Shown here: positions 31,001-39,600 of the stretch, piece after piece
Layout of the letters: the number at the start of each line of letters is the position of its first letter
Position numbering within the stretch: the stretch's first letter is position 1
Source of the DNA: a virus
DNA: 64,000 bases
Virus record (IMG/VR): IMGVR_UViG_3300020472_000021
Location: 1 to 64,000 of that record
Strand: one strand, 5' to 3'
Program-made: the position numbers and the translations under genes
The notes under the pieces: generated by a model
What the model saw: only the letters and a program-made list of their open reading frames with translations
Database searches by the model: none
Told to the model about the DNA's origin: nothing

Positions 31001-33497
31001 ATGTTGTGATTGTTGTAGCAACAACTGAACCACCAGAATCTCTGACATTATCTCCTACAGAATATGCTGAATCTGCAATATTATTAGCAGTTGGTGTTAA
31101 TACAGAAACTTCTCCATTAGTTACAATATAAGTTTCTGGTTGAACAAGATCAAATGCTGAAACCTGTAATATATCCCCTACAGTATATCCATTACCTCCG
31201 TCAGCAACACTAACTGAACTAATAACACCTAATTTATCAATGGTATATGCAAATCCACTACCAGCACCAAATTCAGGTTCAAAGTTAACAACCAATGCAC
31301 CTGGTGCAGATGGTTGAATTGAAAGTGTTAATTCCGTAGCACTTTCAATACTTGATATGGTAGTTCCAGTGATTAGTACACCTGTACCACTCACTTTATT
31401 AACAAGCATTCCAGTTACAAGTCCAGTTGTAGAAGGAACAGTCAGTCTTGATGGGTTTTGGTTTGTAACTTTAATATCAGCAACACCTGGAGTTGGTGGA
31501 GCAATACTTAAAGTAAATTGAGTAGCACTGTCAACAGATTGAATAACAGTACCTGCTGCTACTTGACCTGGATTATTAATATTTGGAATAATGTCAACAG
31601 TATCACCAACCATAACCCCTGTTGTACTAGCAACAGTAATCTGTGGGTTGCCTGGTTCAACTGTTTGAACAGAAATAGTTAAGTCGTTATTTGGAGTAAC
31701 ACCACCTACCGAAGTACCTAGAATAACAAGTTGATCTGATGGAGTATACCCTGTACCAATATTAGTAACTGTTACATTATCATATGATGCATTACCTCCA
31801 GCATATAAAACATCAACAGTAACAATACAACCATTACCAGTTCCACCAGTAGGAGTTATGTTTGTATATGTTTGGGATGATGAACCTGCTGCAATACCAC
31901 TCCATGTAAGAGTCTGTATACCAGCGTTAGAGACGAAGTTAACACCTGTAAAGTCTAATTCACCTCTAGCGATAGTAGATACGTTTGTAACCGCTGCTGG
32001 AAGCGTTAGAACGTCTCCTCCAGTGTATCCACTACCATAGCTGGGAATATTATCAAGAGTTTGGACAGCACCCATTGTTGCGCCACCCAATGTGTATACA
32101 AATCCAGAACCTGTTACACCAGCACCAACATCAGATGAATTCATCAAATCTGTAGCTGTTACACCACAAGCATCACCAGAAGCATAATTTTCACCAGAGT
32201 TAGTAACATTAACTTCACTAACTTTACCTGGAACCGTTGTAATAACATATTGGAATCCAGAACCTGTAGCTACATCGGTTAATGTAATTCCTGCTCCCAT
32301 ATTATTATGAAGAGCACAACTAACAAAAAGATTATCTGTTACAGGAGCAGCAGGAACAACCCAAGTTATTTGTCTAGTCGTAGCAGTTGTATAATTAGCA
32401 AGCCAATCTGCTGTAGATACATTAGAACCATCTAATGTGTATGTAATTCCATCTGTACTAATAGTTGCAGTATCATCCTGTGTTGTAGAGAGAAATAGTG
32501 GATGATTTGCAGCAGTAGTATCATTCAAATCAAAGATATATGTCTTACCTTTCAATAAATTAAAATTATCAATTTGAGATCCATCAAGATAATATCTACC
32601 ACTAGCAGCTTTAATTACAAATGTCTGTGTACCAGATACATCAATTGTTGCAGATACTGTATCATTTGCTACAAATCCTGTACCAGATACCCATTCACTT
32701 GCTCCAACTCCTCCAGAGAAATCCTGAACAGAACCATTTTGTACAACTAAATTAACAAGACCATTAGATCCAGTACCACCTGTCAGAGAAATACTTCTCC
32801 AAGTACCATTTGGATAGTTTGAACCAGCAGTAAGTGTACCGTCAATAGCATCAACTACAAATGTTGCTGCTAAGTTTGTACCACTACCACCTGTAATAGA
32901 AATGTTACTATAAGTACCTGGCGTATAGTTATCACCACCATTTGTTACAGAACCAGATACTTCGGGAACAGTAAAATCAAATAATGCTCCAGTACCAGTT
33001 CCACCAATCAACGCAATGTTCTGATAAACACCAGGATCATATCCAGATCCCTGATTAGTTACTGATCCACTAAATCCATCAACTTCAATACCTAATAAAG
33101 CACCGTCACCAGTACCACCCAAAGCAGGGATACTAGCATACGTACCACCATCATAGTTTTCACCAGCAGTAAGAATAGAAACATACTGACTATCGAGACT
33201 ATTCTTCTCAATAATAAAATTTCGATAATACTTTGTCGAAACAGCAGATAGATCTGCTATTTTCTTACTGGCATGGGCAAAACCAAATACTCCAGCAGAA
33301 GGTCTATAGACACCTAACTGAGTGTCATTTGTAAACGCTAGAGAAGGAGCTGCTACAGTTCCATCTCCTAATCTTAATAGTCCTGTTGAGAGGTTTGATC
33401 CTCCTGAAGTAACAGAAAATATCTGGGTACTGATAGTATTAATTTTGACCCTTTGACTCTCAAAGGTGTCCGTTCTCGCTACATTAATTGCTGGCAT
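28041..33497 (-). CDS. Giant virion protein (1818 residues) with cupredoxin-like modules
   Basis: A beta-rich protein made of many GxGY-type repeats (for example VTNGGDNYTPGTYSNISITGG). Two modules look like cupredoxin domains: about residues 310-400 has YLDGSQ, GKTYIFDLND, NHPLF and SCALHNNMG, while about 990-1140 has YKFDLSS, GHVFSL and LYYYCGTEQSTH. The later part has the GGVRDxDGNTYxxxE repeats of cyanophage fibres. It probably belongs to the fibre or baseplate periphery. The start overlaps the 68-residue gene upstream, and a CATAAATA element lies 55-62 bases upstream. Confidence 0.8.
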   Translation of the reverse strand: MPAINVARTDTFESQRVKINTISTQIFSVTSGGSNLSTGLLRLGDGTVAAPSLAFTNDTQLGVYRPSAGVFGFAHASKKIADLSAVSTKYYRNFIIEKNSLDSQYVSILTAGENYDGGTYASIPALGGTGDGALLGIEVDGFSGSVTNQGSGYDPGVYQNIALIGGTGTGALFDFTVPEVSGSVTNGGDNYTPGTYSNISITGGSGTNLAATFVVDAIDGTLTAGSNYPNGTWRSISLTGGTGSNGLVNLVVQNGSVQDFSGGVGASEWVSGTGFVANDTVSATIDVSGTQTFVIKAASGRYYLDGSQIDNFNLLKGKTYIFDLNDTTAANHPLFLSTTQDDTATISTDGITYTLDGSNVSTADWLANYTTATTRQITWVVPAAPVTDNLFVSCALHNNMGAGITLTDVATGSGFQYVITTVPGKVSEVNVTNSGENYASGDACGVTATDLMNSSDVGAGVTGSGFVYTLGGATMGAVQTLDNIPSYGSGYTGGDVLTLPAAVTNVSTIARGELDFTGVNFVSNAGIQTLTWSGIAAGSSSQTYTNITPTGGTGNGCIVTVDVLYAGGNASYDNVTVTNIGTGYTPSDQLVILGTSVGGVTPNNDLTISVQTVEPGNPQITVASTTGVMVGDTVDIIPNINNPGQVAAGTVIQSVDSATQFTLSIAPPTPGVADIKVTNQNPSRLTVPSTTGLVTGMLVNKVSGTGVLITGTTISSIESATELTLSIQPSAPGALVVNFEPEFGAGSGFAYTIDKLGVISSVSVADGGNGYTVGDILQVSAFDLVQPETYIVTNGEVSVLTPTANNIADSAYSVGDNVRDSGGSVVATTITTSTTVAAAADGVYSGVASTSNNNGVDATFDVSRSPTGAVLSATITTTSSGAFYQANDTITITGNLVGGASPADDIVMTVSSVGNAQTAVIIRKIVANGGFIQKIICDKLSINANDYLVKDVGTPTTGDKIATVTDEYRFYIDKGDGNGVQYTPSATFYAGNSYKFDLSSGTLGGHVFSLSQFRDGQWAPSRFENISATLATTTKQVTLNSTSGMLAGMKVVKVSGDGIIPSTTVIASVDSGTQITLSESPTTAGAVVLNIFGAEYITGVTRTGTDLTIKITDNTPTLYYYCGTEQSTHANEGGDDNDEASFTINTVNPKTFGSGFQLQVTDVVVQEIINGNVLTGAFSAVDLQSSTGTITTGTINNLSSDTATLTTAAIPSITAATSMTIAVDDPASHDITLTSKNVKFGTTWSTIVSTGDTTMGGFFNSPDIRLGDNLKILAADASINSLAGYDIKLSPDTGRIVDVATTTALAVPSGDTAARPTAGIVKDGCIRYNTDSNSYEGYNQNTTSWASLGGVRDLDGNTYLLAEETVGANDNTHWFINDNVNSIRISPNYVEFVNTKKLRSINTTAPAFTEWAANTPYAVDDYVKYKNNLYKVTSAGTSATSGNEPTHTSGTQANGTTDMLWDRLAVADLTFEDINLVKIGPNNSTTALSINDDLRFSGNKISTDTNDLIIQPNAGKKVVVNTNTTFAVPAGTTAERGTPVQGSLRYNSTTSQYEGYDGTNWGSLGGVRDVDQNTYIIPELSAGSNENTLFFYNDGAESMRLTTTALDFYAVDTIRSQTSDEFEITASMMTFDSAATTLDNTQASKTFLYTSKQNFDIGVASGIYTEPVLRLDYLGDVYLNTGFGTGNYNGVKIFDSDLKDFELADAKIKTDIVQMVKGSINVGNTDIYEVATEKGAKVVIVAENTNTNHKEFVEFGVTDDGANVYHSEYGNLQTSGKLIDSTFEYTAQNKVRLNFSLATNVTNTHTVKVTIVSNITKK

Positions 33498-33690
33498 TTG
33501 ATACTAACTCTCGCAACAGGGATTTAATCTCAAGAATTTCTTCTTTCAACATATTTATGTCGTCCAATGCGGAACCTAAGTTCCGCGTCTTACGTCTAGC
33601 TTCTATAGCAGAAGTGTCCTGATTCAAGATGGCCCCTGTGTTTTCATCCCTTACGAGACCGTCATGACCCTTAACCTTGAGATATTCCAT
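33484..33690 (-). CDS. Small coiled-coil protein between giant virion genes (68 residues)
   Basis: A short beta or loop N-terminus (MEYLKVKGHDGLVRDENTGAI) followed by a predicted helix with heptads (INMLKEEILEIKSLLRELV). It is conserved in position next to large cyanophage structural genes and could be an attachment or assembly peptide. It overlaps the next gene by 14 bases. A CATAAATA element inside it (33552-33559) would drive that next gene. Confidence 0.7.
   Translation of the reverse strand: MEYLKVKGHDGLVRDENTGAILNQDTSAIEARRKTRNLGSALDDINMLKEEILEIKSLLRELVSNASN
33552..33559 (-). promoter_or_regulatory. T4-type late promoter element CATAAATA
   Basis: CATAAATA on the minus strand, about 55 bases ahead of the 1818-residue gene and inside the 68-residue gene. 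Confidence 0.5.
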
Positions 33691-33699
33691 TCGCGGAGT

Positions 33700-36600
33700 T
33701 TAGAACGATGCTACAGCTCTAAGATCCTGAATCTTAGACACATATGCTGGATCAACTGATTTCATTACAACTTTCACAGCAAATGACGAGAATTCAGCGA
33801 TGTCAGAAGCACTGTAACTCAGTTCTTGATAAGAAGATTGTTTCTCAACAACACCAGATATTGTATTCTCGCTATTAGCAACTTCACTCTGATCTGGTAC
33901 ACCTGTACTATTGAAGTATTGCCAATCAATATCTTCAAAGTTTTCTTGACTTGCTGCTTTCTTAATTCTATAAAGAACTTCAATATTTGAAATATCTTTG
34001 ACATTAACTGTCAATTTAACATTGACATTTGTTGCTGGATTACTAATTCCAACTTCCTTAGTAACATACTTAGCAATAGATGATCCATTCTTAGAAGTAT
34101 TCTCAGGAATGAAATCTAAACCATTGGTATAAGTTACCTTACCAACTTGTAAATAATATGCTTCGTCATCTACCTGATCTGGATATTTAACTATATCTCC
34201 AACACGGAATATATCAGGAGTCTGACTAGCAATAATTGGATTTCTATTATAGTCAGCACTATCTATTATTCTATCAGTAAAGTTATCATTAATTGGTTGT
34301 GTGTCAGTTCTTACAGTAAGTTCCTTACTATTAGAATCCCACTGTTGACTAGTACCAAGTATACCGTAACTTGGACTATCATAAACCTGTGTTATAGTAC
34401 TAGGATTACGTGCAACTATAGTTGCTGCATCAGCAATAGATGTAATAACTTCTTGAGGATAAGTATTAACTGTAACAGTATTATTATCTGTTACAGTACT
34501 CTGAACACTTAAACGTATACGTTCTCCTTTCTGGAAATACTGACTAGTTTTAACTCTTACAACCACTTCACTTGAATTTACTGCTGCAATAGTACCAGAT
34601 GCTTTTGAAGTATCACCTGTAATTGTTTGATTACTTGTTATAGCAGTACCACCATTACCAGTAAGATTAAATTTATATACTGGATAGAATTCTAGTATTT
34701 GATCTTTTCTACCAAATCTATCTTCTTGACCACTTCCATTTTCAACTCTGTTAGAAACCGTCTTAATAGATGCAGATGAAAGATCCACAACTGGACTCAA
34801 ATGAGACACAGTAGATGTAAGAAGTAATTTATAAGTTAAAGACTCATTCAAACTATTCATTGTTTCATTAATCTTAGAAGCAATAAACTTCTGATTTGTG
34901 AAATAATGTGGTTCATTTAAGAATGTCTTTTCATAATCACTAGATCTTGCATATGAAACATAATTGGTTGTAGTAGAATCAACTGGTACTACATTAGTAG
35001 TTTTAACTGATGTTTCTATCTTAGTTCCACCTGTAGTTAAATATTGAACTTGTGGATATAATATCTCATATTTTCTGTTATGTGATGCATAAGTAGTAGT
35101 TCCACCACCTATAGCGTTACCTGATGCTTGAGAAGCACTAGTAATAGTGTAACTATCAACACCTCCATTATCTACTTGGAATAAGTTAGTGTTGAGATTA
35201 TCTGCGGTAATACCTGCTACTTCTGTTGCAGACCTATAGAATACATATGATTTTCCAGTATCTTCAAAACCATTATCTCTATGATTTACTTTAATAATCT
35301 TATTGTTATTCTTAAAGAGTTTAGCTGATGCTGAAGTTGCAGCACTAGCATTAGTTTCAAATGGATTTTTACTTAATAATGTATATCCTAAATCACCATT
35401 CTTAAGTAACAATTCTGCTGGTCTAGTAACATTAAACTCAGCACGATATAACTTAAACTTAAGATCCTCAAATATATCTTCTGTCCAGTTATCTACGTTC
35501 TGTGATTTATATACAGAACCTAATGATGGTTGAGAAGTAATAACTGTGCTTGTAGAAACATCAGTATCACCTAATTTGGATGCCCAAAGTTCGTAATCAA
35601 TTGAATCTGTTTCAACTGCGAAAGCATATTCAGTATCATTTTGAAGGTATACTGGATAATCAAACTCGAAGTATGTTGGTATGGTTGAATTAGTAACACC
35701 AGTTTGATCTGTTGCTACACCCATCCGTACAGCAGGAGTATCTATTTCAATAGCAGTTGTTATTTCACAACCACCTGCTCCATTACCAATACCTTTAACA
35801 ACAACTGAAGGTGCTTCAGTATATCCATAACCTGTAAGTAGTACTTCTGTATTATAAACTTTACCTCCTGATACAAATATACTTGCAGTAGCAGTAGATC
35901 CACCAGGTAATTGAGGACTCTCAATAGTTAATAAAGCACTATCATAATTCTGACCAACAGCAGTTACCTTAATTTCAGATAACTTACCACTATCCTTAGC
36001 AATAGTTAATTTTAATTCAGTAGCATTAGTATTATTTGCTAATGTAACTGAAGGAATAGTTAGATCTTCATTCTGATTAAATGATTTGCCATTATGGTTA
36101 CTAAGAACAAGAGTATATACTTGTTCATTAGTTAATGTATAAACACCAGATGCTGTAGCAACTAAATCAACTCCATTTCTATCAATTACTTTTTGAATAG
36201 GTCCACTAGCAGCAGAACTTACACCAGTTGCACTCTCTCCTCTAGTTACATTAACATTTCCATTAGTGTATACTTTAATATATGTACTAGGTGCTAAAAC
36301 TTTTTCTGTTCCTGGAACAACATTCTTTCCTGGTTTATCACCATCAACATTACTAATATAAACTTTAACTGGAATATCACCACTCTTCTTACTGAAGAAT
36401 AGATCAGCACCAGTTACAAATACACCACCATCAAAGTTCTCTACTTTAAATGTCTGAGCAAGAGGATTAGGTCTTACTGGGTTATCTGTATTATTGTCTA
36501 TTATTTGTACACCTTCATTTGCTTTGAAGTATGCTGGTCTAGTAGAAACAATACTTGATGGATTCTCTGGAAGAATACCAGTTGCATAGTACTTAACCTC

Positions 36601-39600
36601 TGCATATGTATCAACAGTTGACTTATCAGCATCAGTAGCACTAGATGTAAATCTAAATGTCTTAACACCAGTTGTTACACGAATCTCTTCTGCAACAGTA
36701 TCATAAGCTACAGTATCAACATCACCACTCCAAGTTGCATTCTCTCTTGGTGGTTGACCAGCAGGAAGTAAAATTATACCACTAGCATTACCATTATTAT
36801 CTGTAACAACATCTCCATTAAATGCAGATGGGGAATTACCAGCAGCACCAGTAAATCTAAGGTCAGGGTTAACCCAACGATTAACATTTCTACCTTCTAA
36901 GAATACAGATATCTTTGTATTTGGTTTTAATCTATTAACAACAAACTTAATTGCTTGACTTCTAGCAAAGAACTGAAGTGCAGTAGATACAATCTTTCCA
37001 TCAACAGTCTTAGTTTGAATACCTTTACCAACCTCATTATTCTGAGGACTTACATTAGAAGAACTTGCAACAGATGCTGAATTAACAGAAGCAGCAGCTT
37101 GTTGTGTAGCAACTTCACCTAATGAATTGATAGCAGTAAATGATGGTGATGTTCCAACCCAGTTACACACAAATGAATTATATAAACTAGAGAAACTTTC
37201 ACTAACATGATCCTTAGCAAGGAATATACTATAAAGATTAGTATTTGTATCTACAACTAATGGTTCAATACCCTGATCATACCATTGATCTATTGCTGGA
37301 GAAATAACACTATCTCCAACATATTGAAGAACAACAAATGGATTTGGATTTATTGTCTTGGATGCAAAATCATTTCCTAATAAAGAGAATGATGTATATG
37401 GAAGTGTAATAATATCACCAGACTTCTTATAACCAGAAACTGCTCTCTGATCTTCTCTTGCATTAACTTCTTCTAAAGATACAGAATCTTCTTTGGATTG
37501 TGGACGTAATACTGACTGTTGACTATCTATAGCACATTGATAATCTAAAGATTTTAGATTACCTAATCCATGTGTTTCAAAGTTATCAACAAAGAATCCA
37601 CTCTTAAAGCGATCCATACCAATTTCATCCTTGATCTGCATATTCAATGCTTGTTGCTCAAGAATACTTAATGTTGTATAGAACTCTAATCTCTCAACAC
37701 GCTTCTCTAGTTTACCGATATCACGCATTGTATAACGTTTGTTATCGACTGGAGTAATTCTTACATCTTTAGTTGTCTTAGTATATGCAGGAATATAAGC
37801 ATAGAATAGAGGAACCGCATCTGCAATAGGATCTGGTTTAGATGGGTTAAGTGAAGAGTTACCTTGTTTGATAACAAACTCACCTTTCTTATTAAGGAAT
37901 ATACCATCAATACGATCTAAGTATTGAACAGTACTGAATGAGAATGTATATTCTAAATTGCTATCTGGAGCAGGAGTAGATGTAACAACAGCACCAGCAC
38001 CAGAGAATGCTCCACTAGTATTTGCTAGAGAAGATACATCTTGGAATCCAGCAATAATAGAAGTACTATCTACTTTAGGTCTAAAGTCAAGTACATTCTT
38101 AAGTTCAACCATTCCATGAACATTAGAATCAAAAGTAGGTATCTCATCTTCAGGAACACCTGCTTCATGTAAGTAACTATCAATAGTACAGAAATCTCCT
38201 TGTGATTGCTCAAAGTAATCAAAACCAATTACTAATTGTCCTGTTGTTGCCTGTGCTCCTGGTTTAATAACGATTCTTGAAACGTCATAAATCGTATCTC
38301 TTTGACCATTGTCGAAGGTAAACCTGTCAGTAACGTCAGTACCAACAATGAGATTACCAGCACTATCAACTTCAGGTGGTTGTGATGAAGTTCCTTCGTA
38401 AACATATCTTAGTTTATATGCATCTGAATAAGATGTAATTGCAATTACTTCAGTATCATAATCAGTTCCTCTGAAAGGAATAACACGATCACCAGAAGAA
38501 GGAACAATAATTCTCTTATTGCTAACTGATGTTTTAAGTCTTGGTTTAGCATTGCTAACTTCAAGAGTAGCAGTTAATTTTAATTTGGGGAATGTTCCAT
38601 AATTATTTGGATCTCCACCAAAATAATTTGATGGTAGTTGTAAAGTAATACTACCAGATGTTAATCCACTAGCAGTGTCAGTAGCAGAAGTAATTTCTAC
38701 ACTATCAGGTGGAAGATATATGATATCTCCAGCAGCAATATCTGGAGCACCACCTGGATTTAATACAGTTACTATATAATTTTCTTCACTGAAAGCAGTA
38801 AACCTTTGTGTACCATAAGGTAATTGTGCAGCAAAAGTAATTAAACCACCACCAGTAGATGTCTCTGCAACAAAATCTCTACGGAAGAAATATTTAATCT
38901 TAGTATCGTTACCACCAGCAGAAATTTTCTGTACTTGCTTACTACCAGTAGGATATACTAATGTACCAGCAACAGTCTTACCTGCTTTAGGACGTAACCT
39001 AACAATATTTGTATTATTTACATCTGCTGGTAGAACAGTATCTAGATATATTCTAGTCTTAGCAGAACCTTTTGGTTCAGTTGCATATTGAACTATTGCA
39101 CGAACTAAATCATTATTGCTATCAGAGAATTGAACTATATCTCCTTGTTGTAATTCTTTTGAAGCATCTGCACTGAAACTAGTAGATTCAATAAAGTTGT
39201 ATCCATTGCTACCAAAGAATGTATATTCTGTTACATCTTTAATATCTGAAAAAGATCTATCATTAACCACAATATCAGCAGTGAATTTATTAGCACCACC
39301 AGATCCATATTGACAACCAACAGACTTAACATTTGCTGGTGTATAAGTTGTTACAGCATTTCTCACAAGTACAGGAAGAACAGCAGCAGCATCACCAGCA
39401 GCAGTTCCTGGTCCATTCTTAACTGTAACTGCTGGAGGTTGAGCATATGTTACATTTAATCCAGCTCTATTCAGTACCTCACAAGAATATATCTTTCCAC
39501 TACTACCAATTCTGTCTATGGTAATAACAGAGTTATCGTAATCAACACCATTAATTGTTAATGCAGAATCATCATTATAACCAAGACCTCCTTTTTGAAC

